Shown one piece after another: positions 42,316-53,341 of a stretch of DNA of 64,000 nucleotides; positions within the stretch are counted from its first letter, which is position 1; every line of letters begins with the position of its first letter. Source of the stretch: Hormiphora californensis (Eukaryota; Ctenophora; Tentaculata; Cydippida; Pleurobrachiidae). The translations under genes were made by a program, and so were the position numbers. The DNA lies in assembly GCA_020137815.1 (NCBI GenBank), contig CM035359.1, positions 7,402,739 through 7,466,738 on the forward strand. Reading direction: 5' to 3'. The notes beneath the pieces are model-generated. The model was not told where the DNA came from. It saw only the letters and a program-made list of their open reading frames with translations, and did not search any database.

Positions 42316-43031
42316 CACCCAGAGCGGCGCATGCTGCGTTTTGCGGCTTTTTCTAAGAAAATATTGGATTGTGTGCTGCACAATTGAGTAATTTGAGCGC
42401 TGCGGCGAAAAAAGTTTCCGAAAACGCTGCAAATCGAGTGCGAAAGACGCAGTCTTTACACCCAGAGCGGCGCGGGTGCTCTGGGTGTAACGACTGTGTA
42501 AAGACTGTCTAAACGCTGTGTAAATACTGAACTTTTTTAGGGATCCCTATTAATACCAAATTCCTTCAAATTGGTAAACTGAAAGCTATTGTGTTCCTTG
42601 GGTTTTCCCTCTCCTTGGATTTTTCCACTCCTGGTCTGAGTGTGGAAGAGCTTGCAATAAAAGCTCTTTATAACCAGCTCTATACAAACTCCTTGGACAA
42701 AATGTTATCAATTCTTCCTAATCTGAACACTTTAAAATGCTATGGTGTGGATATTACTGGAGAACATAGAAAACCGACAGACATTGATTGAAATCTTTTT
42801 AAAATTCCAAAACTCTCTTGAGTACCTAGAAATTCCGTTAATTTTCTTTGAAAAACGAAATGATATTTGTTTTACCTCTTTGAAAGAATTGAAGTGTAGT
42901 ACGATATGTCCGTCCATGATATATAATCATAAATATGAAAACGTCAAGGAAACTTGGGACGATTTAAGATGTTTTTTCCAGTCTGCACCACCTTACTAAC
43001 ACCATACTCTCCTGTAGTAAAATGTTCCAAG

Positions 43032-43690
43032 ATGGTTGATGCACCGAAATCAGCAAAATCAAAGAAACGCTTTAGGTATTGACTTTTTAGCTAAAACAAG
43101 ATCATGTGTAAAATACCCCGTCCCTGACTGGTTTCTCCCTCAGATCTCTCTTCTCTCCTGAACAAAGCAAGCTAGTTAGAAGTAAAGCCCTCCCTCCTGC
43201 ACCTGATAAGGAGGAATCAGATAGTGGGCCTTCCTCAACAGAAGGGGGTTAGTTAGTCACTCACTATAGTCACTTTAGGTTGTTCGAAGCTGTAGAAGAT
43301 CAGATCCTCTGCTGCAACAGGGTCATCGCCTCGTGCGAACACCCTTGGTAAAAGTAACAATAAAACAACCCGTTACAGAATCTTCCGATGGCTCGGATGT
43401 TAGTAGTGGGGTTGAGGAGCCCCGTGTTAAGAAACAGAAGGTGGAGGAAGTTGTGACACACCGGATCAAAGTTGATTTAACGTGTATCCGAGATAAGGAT
43501 CAGTATCCAGAGTTTTCTTTTGAAAAGCTGCTTTCTCAGGTAGGGATAGGGTGAACGAGGAAGATAGAGAGCTAGGTCATGGTCTTGTAGGTTGGGTCAG
43601 AGGATCGGGATGTGGAGCGTCGAGGTGGTAGTGGCCGGACTGGCGATGTGTCTGAGTGTGGTCATTGTTAGGTGTCATTGTCATTGGAGA

Positions 43691-43762
<72 letters not shown>

Positions 43763-43970
43763 CCTCCGGGCCCTCAGATCCAACAGGATTCGGGCTCGGG
43801 GGATTTAACCCTGCTCACGCATGGGACCTTACGGCCCCATGCGGGAGTGGTGCGTGTAGTGGACCGAGAGAGAAAGAGAAAGAGAAAGAGAAAGAGAAAG
43901 AGAAAGAGAAAGAGAAAGAGAAAGAGAAAGAGAAAGAGAAAGAGAAAGAGAAAGAGAAAGAGAAAGAGAA

Positions 43971-44001
<31 letters not shown>

Positions 44002-47000
44002 AAGAGAAAGAGAAAGAGAAAGAGAAAGAGAGAAAGAGGGAGGAGAGATTCTAGTTACATATATGTGTCCTGTTTTCACTACAACTATCGTATCTTCAGG
44101 ATGACTCGGCAGATGAAAGTGGGGGAGGTGGAGAGGATGGGGATGCAAAGAGAATAGCTGCATACTTCGAAAAGAAATACGTATGTACAATGGAAGGAGT
44201 GCATTGTTGTACTTCTTCGGATTTATAAACGTGTCTTTCTCAATTCAAGTTCCATACAAAAGCAATCTTCATTATTTATAATCTAAATTATTTTATAATA
44301 GTCATTCCTACAGCTAGGGACACACTGGGTTTATTATAATCCCCACTTTTATAATTTACAGGGTGGCGATAGTGGTAGTAGTAATGGTAAGAGGAGGAGG
44401 ATAAAAGATGTAACTATGGACTACGGATATGATGTATCAGATAACTTTATAGACGACTCAGAAGCAGTAAGTTATTATACCAGGTGGGGGGATAGAGTGA
44501 AGATAGTTGTCTCATATAAGACCGTCCTCTTCGCACCGGGCCGTCTCTGACAAGAAGATAGAGACCCATTCTGATGTTCATGTTATTGCCCCATACGACA
44601 CATCATATATAATAGAGACAACTCCCTATTCCCCTCCAGGCGGATGAGGTGATACCTGACGAGCTAGATACTCAACATGGAGGATTCTATGTGAACTGTG
44701 GTGATCTCATGTTCAAGAAAGTCCCCCTCAGTGATAGGTGAGACACTATATTGGCACACCCTGGGCCGTGGTATAATCCTTGGTTAACAAGTCACCCCTG
44801 TTATTATATTGTATATAGCCATTATAACGGGGTAACCTCATTACCAAGTATAATCCCTGCCAGCCCCTCTTATCTCTATGATGGTGGCGACGCTCCTAGT
44901 GTCCCTAGTCCTGTCACACTATCCGTCCCGCCGTTTTTACACAAAGACGTGGGGCGCGGTGCAATCCTTACTAGACATCACGCGCGCAACTTAAGCATCT
45001 CTCTGTGTGGCTTCTCTCTATCTCTCTGTGCCTCTCTGTATCTCTCTCTCTCTCCCGCTATATCTCTCATTCTGTGATCTGTACAGCGCACCCTTGGCGT
45101 TTTACCATCGGTCCGGTGCGAAGAGGACGGTCTTATATGAGACAAAGTGTTCTGTTCTCATTTCAGCCGTTAATAAATAGGATAAAACCTCTACTTCACA
45201 ATTCTAGACAGTTCTAAACCTCTACTTCACAATTCTAGACAGTTCTAATCCTATTTCCAGCGAGGAAGAGGAAGAAGAAGAACAAAGGGAGAAGAAGAAG
45301 AAAAAGAAACATGATGATGCAGCTAGAAAGCACCTCCACAAACAAATGAGATCTCAGAAGATAAAGGACAAATACAAGAATGCAGTGAAAAAGAAGAAGA
45401 AAACTGTCAAAATGTGAGTGATCTGAAATTATATTTGTTTTAGTATACCGCATTGTCAGTTCTATTCCAACTACAATATATCACCCCAACAGAGTGGAAA
45501 GTGAAAGTGAAAGTGAAAGTACTCCAACCCCTAAGAAAGTGGTCCCTATGGAAGTGGATAAACCTGCAATCCAGGTTGTCAAACAGACAAATAAAGGTAC
45601 ATGTCTGTGCTAGTACATAATAGTGGTTATAGTAAATGAATTTGGCTAGTCTCTGCTCTTGTATTCCCCTCTAGAGGATTCATCCCTCTCTGTCTTGATA
45701 ATGGGGGGGGGTCGTGATCATTGAACCATTGGGTTATAATGAACTGTCCATACTAAGAAAACTTATGGGGAGAAAACGACATAATGACAATTTGAGACAG
45801 AATAGAAGAGAGAGAGAAAGATATACATTGTTAGAAGAATTAACACACACTACTTCTCCAGTTACAAACCCACCAAAACCCAAAAAACCAAAAAACTCTG
45901 GTGAAGGAACAAAGGCTGCTAAGACCTCATCTACTGCTACAAATGCTACACCTACCAGAGCAATGATTTTGAAGAGATCGAGGGATGAACTAGTTAGTAT
46001 TGTGAAGAAGAATGCTCCATTTGGTATGGAGAAAGTTAATATGATCACTACTCAGTTAATCAGGTGAGAAATGTTACTGGTCAATTTTAGTTCAAATTAA
46101 TAATTTCCAGAAGATGATTTATCCCCCACAGAATCTAATTCCCACAACTAAACATCTAACATGCCCCCTAATCCCACACAGTATTGAGTTTGAACTACGG
46201 AAGGCCCACGTTGAACCATCTCGGAAGTCTTTCTACGAGGATCTTGTGTCAGAGGTAGTTGTGGAGATGACAATACCTCACAAGGATTTGAAGAAGAGGG
46301 CCTTCACATTTCTTAATCGGTCTAATGTAGGTGCTGTTTATGCTGTCATATGTTACAACCTCTCAGTATACAAACTCACTGTACTAGATTGTGAAGTCAG
46401 TGAAGTGTATTCTGGTACAATGTTACACTATAGATCAAGTGTTGCACTATATCACGTACAATGTCCCCAGGAGAACAAGATTAAGGAGTTGTACAAACCT
46501 CTAAAGGCGGCTGTTGATATGAAACTAGCTGCCCAGATTACATCCTACAACTCACGTCTAGCTTCCTATAACGAGAGAATTGAGGCGTGGAAGAAGACCA
46601 TGGAGTCACTGCCTGAAGGAGCTGAGGAGGTAAGAGAGGGAGGGATCAGAGATGTAGCAAGGGTAGAGGAGGTAAGAGAGGGAGGGATCAGAGATATAGC
46701 ATGGGTAGAGGAGGTAAGAGAGGGAGGGATCAGAGATATAGCATGGGTAGAGGAGGTAAGAGAGAGGGAGGGATCAGGGAATGCTGGTACAAGGAAGTAT
46801 GAGAGGAGGGATCAGAGAATGCATGGTTATGAGAGGTATACGAGAGAGAGACGTCTCTCAGAGGTAATGTTATATCATTATGCAGGTAATGTTGTTACAA
46901 GGTGCAGGTATCAGATCATCTGCTTTTAACTGGATGGATTAGGTATAACGAGGCATGATCTTAGTTTTAATAAGCATGGTACGAGGTGATACGAGCTGGC

Positions 47001-49343
47001 GAGGGATCAGGATGATCAGCAGTAGCGTGAAGAAGAGAGAGATCAACTTATACTTGGTGTACAGGAACGAAGACAAGACGGATTCAAATATAGCTGAGTG
47101 TGGAGTTAATGAAGGAAAGGACAGAGCATATGCAGGGTAAGAGTAAGCACGACAAGGGATCAGATATAGCATGGGTAGAGGAGGTAAGAGAGGGAGGGAT
47201 CAGAGATATAGCATGGGTAGAGGAGGTAAGAGAGGGAGGGATCAGAGATATAGCATGGGTAGAGGAGGTAAGAGAGGGAGGGATCAGAGTATGGGTGGAA
47301 ACTGGAAGTAATTGATGGCCTCCGTTTGGCCACAAACCATCAATTCATTGAAGTTTTTGAATTTATCATCTGATTATGACCCCGTTACTTCCAGGTCCCG
47401 AAACCGAAAGGAGTCACCAAAACTTTTAAATGGGACGCTGACACTAGGAAACTGTTTGGAGAACTCACGAAGGAGAAGGAGGTTCATTTGAAGTTGTTAC
47501 GTTTTAGAACAGATGAACAGGTCGATCTCATGCAGGTAATATTATTACATTTGATCTCAGTCTTCCAAATCAAATCCTTGCCTTTTTCATAAGCCCATTT
47601 CTCAATATTGCTCTCTCAACTCTTTCTCCTCTTTTAATTCTTTACAAACTTCTATCTGCAGACATACCTGTCACGATTGATACCTGAACTGTGGCCGGGA
47701 GGTTGGATGACAGTCAAAATACTGATGAAAGAAGCAGAAGCGTACAAGAACTTGATTACTCCTGTACCCAAGGTAAAGAAACTCAAAATTCCAAACTATT
47801 TGATATTGAAATGTCAGATTAAATACTAATCAACTGAATAGTACTAACACCCTGTATTTCCAGGCGACTCCAACTACTGCTACTACAACCAAGAAGAAGC
47901 CATCAGTTACTGTGAACCCCATCAAAACTGCAGCTGCTAAACCTAGCAAAACAACCAAGGACAACAAGCAGAACAAACCCAGTAAAGTTGAGACGACAAA
48001 GACAACCAGCACGAAATCTGTTAAATCCTCAGACGGAACAACCCTGAAAACTACAAAAAGTGCATCTTCCTCCGTCAAGTCTAGCAGTAACTCAGACTCC
48101 AGTAAACCTGGGACACCCGATACTAGCTCACGATCAACCAGCATAGGATCCTCTACGTCATCTTCAAAATCTGTCAAACAGAAGCCATCTACCACTAAAG
48201 CAGCGGCAGCTACATTCGCCTCAGCCATAACCAAACTATCTGCAGCTGCAGCAACTAAACAAGTTGCTGATGCTCCTTCGTCAAAGGTTGTCATGGAAAC
48301 AGCAGGGGATATTGGTGGTTCAAAACCTGATACAGCCCCTAGAAGAGTTAGTCTTGCTCCCATCCCTGTCTCGAAATCTGGAGAGGCTACTTTACCCAAG
48401 CCGATTGCTGTTTCTCAGTCTAAGGCGACTTCCAAAAGTGCAGTTCTAGAGATTACCCCTTCAAAGCCCCCAAAAAGTATCCCTTCTGCTCCAGTGGCTG
48501 AGACAGCTGAACCTGTTACCAGTGGTACAGAACTCAACTCTGCTGAACCAACCACCCACCCAGCCCCGGCTGCAGAGGTTCCTAAAGTCCCATTTGTACC
48601 CGTTATCACAGAGACAGCGGCACTAAAACTACAAAACAGGATGAGACAACTACAGCGACAAAACGAGATTACAAAACAGCTATCTGCAGTAGAATCTAAC
48701 AGGGCAGTTAAAAGTGAGGCTGTGGAGATCATGAAAAGTCCCTTGAAATGCCTACTGGATGAGTCAATGAAGAGGAAAACACCCAGCCCCAGTGCTGCTA
48801 CAGAACTGGAGAAGTCTGGGAGAAAAGATCAACAAGTGGTAACACCCACCATACCATCAGTAGTAGCTACCTCACCTACCTCTATACCGGTGGTCACCAG
48901 TAAACCGTCAAAGCAGCAACCTGTAACAACACAACAACCAACTGTAACCCCAGTCAGCAAATCTCTCTCCAGATCTCTGCCAATCAAACCATCCCAACCT
49001 GTCAAACAGTCTGTCATACAAACTGCAGCTGCTACCAAGAAACCACAACTAATCCTGACGAAGCCGGTGAAGTCTGAAAACGAGCAACTGAGACAACAAC
49101 TTGCTAGGGTGGCTGCAAGTATCGATGAAAAACAGAAATCTCTGTTATCGGTGAAGAGTGATAACTCAAGACCTACAGTTGTGGTACAGAAACCTACAGC
49201 TAAGAGACCCGCTCCACAGACCCCCAGTATTGCACCCCATGTATCCTCCATTCCTCCTGAAGTACTGGGGTAAGTTATCAACTTGTTCTTTCGGGGAACT
49301 AACCCACATACTAATAACCTCTCTCCCAACCTCATCTAACCAC

Positions 49344-49418
<75 letters not shown>

Positions 49419-49848
49419 TCATCTAACCGCCTCTCTCCCCAACAGGGCAATAAAGAAGAAGTATGGTCACCAGGTGAATCTGAGCGACAAGAACACCCTC
49501 CAGTCAATCCTACAGTTGGAGTTACAACAAGCAACCCGCAACAACAAATCCCCTACTTGTGTCAGAAGTGACGTCATTATGATAGATGATGATCGTCCCA
49601 GTTCTTCCTCTTCCAATAATAATAAGCCCCAAATAAGGACCGTTCCCAAAACATCCCCCATCAAGATCGTATCTTCCTCCTCTGCTGTTGTGTCCAATAC
49701 AAACTCTCCTCTGATGTCATCACACAACGTGACGTCAGCACCCCGTGTAACACCCAGTTTACCTCACTCAGTGGCGAGCATGATGAAGAATGACAATAGA
49801 CTATCATTAGGACAGAACAGTAGACAGAGCCTGTACAGGGGCCTCTAG
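43032..49848 (+). CDS. UBN1: Ubinuclein, HIRA-complex histone chaperone subunit
   Basis: Ubinucleins bind histone H3.3-H4 and work with HIRA in replication-independent nucleosome assembly. Exons: 43032-43075, 43144-43247, 43304-43539, 44100-44180, 44362-44466, 44640-44737, 45261-45413, 45493-45596, 45675-46063, 46182-46326, 46471-46629, 47395-47535, 47662-47772, 47864-49269, 49446-49848; about 1225 residues. The HRD domain (residues about 140-220) reads RIAAYFEKKY, MDYGYDVSDNFIDDSEA, HGGFYVNCGDLMF, close to the vertebrate H3.3-binding segment. The middle domain holds KTFKWDADTRKLFGEL and IPELWPGGWMTVKILMKEA. The tail is long, Ser/Thr/Lys-rich and disordered-looking. Exon 45675-46063 needs one base fewer in a run of nine G (45703-45711). 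46327-46470 is in frame but has GT-AG ends and breaks the alignment, so I treat it as an intron. UBN1 and UBN2 cannot be told apart. Confidence 0.92.
43575..43735 (-). repeat. Antisense copy of the CBL exon 18 boundary inside ubinuclein intron 3
   Basis: On the minus strand this matches CBL 22165-22293: CT-rich intron, tgacacctaacaatgaccac, the acceptor at 22219 and about 74 bases of exon to caagaccatg. Only a few differences are seen. It is a displaced genomic copy, not a processed one, because intron sequence is included. It has no function that I can infer. Confidence 0.88.
43866..44040 (+). repeat. (GAGAAA)n microsatellite
   Basis: About 28 gagaaa units in ubinuclein intron 3, ending about 60 bases before the acceptor of the next exon. 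Confidence 0.95.
44507..45145. repeat. 33-bp perfect inverted repeats flanking ubinuclein exon 6
   Basis: ttgtctcatataagaccgtc with its continuation ctcttcgcaccgg (44507-44539) recurs inverted at 45113-45145 without a mismatch. The exon 44640-44737 lies between them. This may be two ends of one element now containing an exon, or two separate insertions. Confidence 0.75.
46621..47310 (+). repeat. Amplified ubinuclein splice donor (42-bp units)
   Basis: A 42-base unit contains the end of exon 11 and its donor (gaggag/gtaagagaggg) plus ggatcagagatatagcatgg. About three more copies follow the real donor (46630-46770) and about four more lie at 47155-47295. The frame stays open through each copy, giving EEVREGGIRDIAWV repeats. 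Confidence 0.85.
49349..49416 (+). repeat. (CT)n microsatellite in the last ubinuclein intron
   Basis: About 33 ct units, forming part of the polypyrimidine region upstream of the last acceptor (49445). Confidence 0.95.
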
Positions 49849-50252
49849 TGTAGCTAACTCTAATAGACAGAGTCTGTCAGGGGCCTCTAGTGTAGGCGTT
49901 ACAGAGTGCTACAACTTCAGAGTTTACTTAGTTCTATACAGAGCATGAGAGATAAGGGGAAATCTAAATAGAATGTGTGTATTTTCTTTGGTTTGTATTA
50001 TGGAGAATAGTCCTCTTAGATGACAGAACAGCTGTTTGTTATAAAAGTTTGATTTGAACTTCAAATTGAAGGAGAAGAGTTGTGGAAGGGAACTGTTGGG
50101 GGGATCTTGGAGTTGTATAACGGGGCTGACGAAGTGTTGATCGTATGATAAATTATACATTATATATTTGAATATATTGTGCTCTATTTATAACAATTTA
50201 AATTCGCCCATTTCTTTTTGTAAGCACACATGGTAACATCTAACTTTCACTT

Positions 50253-50332
<80 letters not shown>

Positions 50333-51543
50333 CCTCGATATTGCCATGTGAGTGGAAGATTAAAATCCTCCCACCGCACTTTTTGTAAAACTCCAGCCAC
50401 AATTCAACACACTACACGGTGCTGTGCACGTTATAGTTTTCATTATGCTAGAGAGAGAGAGAGAAAGAGTGAGAGAGAGAGGGGGACTGTCAACAGAAAG
50501 AGAGAAAAAAGAGAGAAAAGAAACTGGAAGGAGTGAACGAGAGAGACATAGAGAGCGAGAAGGAGAAGGAAAACGTGAAGGAAAGAGAGAGAGCGAAGAT
50601 TGTTTAGGATTGCTGTGGTCATAATTGCATTGAAAGTTCAAGCTGTCCCACACACTCTGGCTCACCGTACTTGTAAAAAGTAGTCAATTGTCATGCGTGC
50701 ATTGTGAATTGTTGCGTCGACTGTATTGTTCCACCGAAGGCAAAATCAGTTTTAAAGTTACATATATGTATATTGTCCTGCCATGACGTAGTGTTTTCAA
50801 TTTTTTCCCTGCCCGGGTGGATGCCGAAGGCATCCACCCGGATGCCTTTTTACTTTGTAAAAAGGCATAGCAGGGTTAGAATTCGAAAACGACATTTTGA
50901 TATACTAACTAATCGGTAGAGGGACCGTTTTGGTCACACTTTCGTTGCGAGGGGCAACCCGGTACCACCCAGTGTACTCAGCGTAGCAACTGAGCCGCGC
51001 GCACAGTGACGAGCTACTCCTTCATCAAACACCTCATTGACACAGTTTGATGGACGTGTGTTTAATTCTCGTTTAATAATACATATTTTCATCTTGCGAG
51101 TCGAGTGTGAGAGGTTAGATAAGTAGTTAAGTTGGAATGTCAAAAGCTGGTTAGCAAGTGTCATGTGAGTAAGCTATGTGAGAAGTATACTGACAGCTAG
51201 ATCGCGATCTCACATTACATTATGACCAAGCCTTGATACTGTTGTCAGTGTTGACAGTGACACGTGAAACGGGAGGGCAGGGAAACACAGCATTATGAAT
51301 ACATAATGCAATGATTCTTGTTAATCTGTCAGAATTCGTGACTTTGTTTTGTTCATTGTCTTTGTCCCAAATTGTACTTTAACTTCTGAACGACAACCTT
51401 ATCTATGATCCGATCCTTCTGGGTCTCTCCACTCTCGCAGTCAGTCTGGCGGTGGCCACTCCGTTTTCAGTACGCGGGACAGTGTGCTCAGATGGCGCCG
51501 CCAGACACCTCTCACAACACACACATATTCCCAGACTCACACT
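49849..51543. other. Intergenic after ubinuclein
   Basis: No gene seen. It contains a CT tract at 50257-50335, GA-rich sequence at 50448-50600 and a strong hairpin at 50814-50841 (gggtggatgcc-gaa-ggcatccaccc). Confidence 0.5.
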
Positions 51544-52962
51544 ATGGATGATGATATTGATGAAGTGCTAAGTGATTCCAGCGAAGAGCTGTGTGTTCTA
51601 ACATCCAATGTTAATGCAACACCCAAAATATCGGGAGAACTAAAACCAACGTACCTGAAATTTTACAAGAATCAACTGTGCTTCTTCAGGTTGGTATATT
51701 TCATATCGGGGCTGGCTAGGTCCATGTCCAATGTCCATTGTCCAGACCCCAACCCCTAACCCCTGATTTTAACCCTCTACCCACATGTGTTTTCAGTGCC
51801 ACAATATCCGACAACAATCTCCAAATAATTCCTGATTCCAACTGTTTGACAAAGCCCATGTTTCTCCCGTTCTGTCACGCTAACTTTGCCAGACATGCCT
51901 CTGATTTCCTATCTGCACTAACATCCGGGGGAGCTATCAGTCTGGCTAGCTACAGAAAACCAAGGTATGCTGCATACTATGCACCTCGGGGTTGTGTCAA
52001 CTTGTGAGGTTACACGATGCCTGACCTCGGGATAGTTTTCTAGATTGTACCGGACGAAAACGAAGAAAGGTTGGGTGCAACTCAGAAGTGTCTGCGAGAT
52101 GTGCAAGGGACCCCGTTCGTTTTCGTGGGGGCGCGACGTGCCCAATTTCTATTCGGAATAGGACTTGGAATTGGGCACGTCGCGCCCCCATGGGAATATC
52201 ATTCCCAATGTCTCAATTTGGTCAGATCAAATTCAATGATATTGGTCATGTTAATGTCACCTTTTCAAAACGTAATCACCTTTTTCAGGTACATTTTTGT
52301 GAACACCGGGAAGAAGAAAATACTGATATCATTCATTAATGAACACTCCCACACCGATAGCAGAATGTATTTTGAAGGTACATATATATTTCAGCTGTCT
52401 GGCGGCACTTGTCTGGCGGTACCAACCCTAGTTTGAGTCTCCATAGTGAGCCCAGATCGGGTCGGCACCGCCTGACAGAAATTTCAGCACGCTATATCTG
52501 TTTCTTGAACAGAGAAAAAACGATATTACGTGCTGAATTTTAACATATTCGATCATTTGATCATGCGAAACCGATATATTCACTTTTCCTTCCCATCGTT
52601 CTTGCGGAGAGATCTATCGGCTTCTTTTTACGGAGAGATCAATCAGTATCAATCATAGATTAAATCTCGTAGGAAACATAGATTCTAATATCTATGTTTC
52701 CTACGAGATTTCTTTAGAATCGAGAATGGAAGGATAGAGTTCCCTGCCATATTTCCCAGTTCCCCCAAAATAATAATCTTTGCGGAACTCCCACCCATCA
52801 CCAAACTACCTCTCAGGAACTGAGATGAGTTTGAAAGGAACGCTAAAGTGTAGTTTACCAATCACCAGACTGACCTCTATGGATGACTTGGAGAAGAAGA
52901 TCAAGAGCTTGGAGCTGGATCTTGAGGGGAGCTGCTTTTGTCGAGGGGGCCAGGAGGCTTGA
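51544..52962 (+). CDS. Unrecognised 182-residue protein, four exons
   Basis: Exons 51544-51689, 51797-51964, 52289-52377 and 52817-52962 join in phase with GT-AG introns. The N terminus is acidic (MDDDIDEVLSDSSEEL). The middle reads as a folded domain with KPTYLKFYKNQLCFF, FLPFCHANFARHASDFLSAL and KKKILISFINEHSHTDSRMYF. The C terminus has a short likely coiled segment (MDDLEKKIKSLELDLE) and ends with two cysteines. I do not recognise the family. Further 5' exons are possible. The exon joins and residue mix support a real gene. Neighbours give no hint of function. Confidence 0.65.
52662..52711. repeat. Hairpin, 22-bp stem with 6-base loop
   Basis: aaatctcgtaggaaacatag then at, a short loop tctaat, and the exact inverse, in the last intron of the unrecognised gene. 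A small palindromic element or a structured intron RNA. Confidence 0.7.
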
Positions 52963-53341
52963 ACTGCTGAGGGAGTGTTAATGTTTGTAAAGACACTGAA
53001 TGGGTCAACTGAAAATGAGCTCAAGTGCACATCAAACTGAGAGACAGAGAGAGAGAGAGAGGTATTATTCAGAGAAATGATGTTGTGGGGAAGATCCATT
53101 GTTATTGTCCCCAAATTATTGTTTGATGTGCACCAGAGATATGAAATGGGAGACATATTTTGGAAAATGAATTGTCATGATCTTATAACACATTTTCAAC
53201 AACAAGACCGCTCTACATTTCTCTTTCTCCCTCTCCCTCTCTTTCTTTCTCTTTCAACTAAACACGAAAATTGTCTGTCACAAGAAACTCCTTGATTCTT
53301 CATCGCTGGGAGTTCATCTGTTGGCAAGTTCCGTGATTTGT

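Larger units (their letters stand above)
37424..42551. mobile_element. TIR-bounded composite element
   Basis: The ends are aatagggatccctaaaaaag with cagtatttacacagcgttta and their inverse, giving terminal inverted repeats of about 60 bases (37424-37485 and 42490-42551). Inside are an interrupted 155-bp MITE, a CR1 LINE, an intact MITE and about 170 bases rich in cccagagcggcgc. Without the LINE and MITEs the original element was small, probably under 300 bases. Confidence 0.65.
35837..42999 (+). pseudogene. F-box/LRR-like gene broken by nested insertions
   Basis: Three separated pieces look like one gene. Piece 1 (35837-36085) encodes ILPLEILLDIMSYMDRSKD followed by LAQCGAVSHRWRDVSDN, a recognisable F-box. 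Piece 2 (37255-37423) encodes DKELCSSFKETQYLVNISQ and more. Piece 3 (42551-42999) is leucine-rich (LSILPNLNTLKCYGVD, SLEYLEIPLIFFE) and needs a one-base shift near 42785 to stay open. F-box proteins are substrate receptors of SCF ubiquitin ligases. Here a LINE-like tail (before 37246) and a 5.1-kb composite insertion (37424-42551) separate the pieces. It is probably a pseudogene; large introns are less likely because the insertion edges show no splice sites. Piece 3 ends only 32 bases before the ubinuclein start. Confidence 0.6.

Noticed and set aside
43774-44190. Long minus-strand frame rich in serine, phenylalanine and leucine
   Set aside because: Reads through GA and GAGAAA simple repeats and the antisense of a ubinuclein exon.
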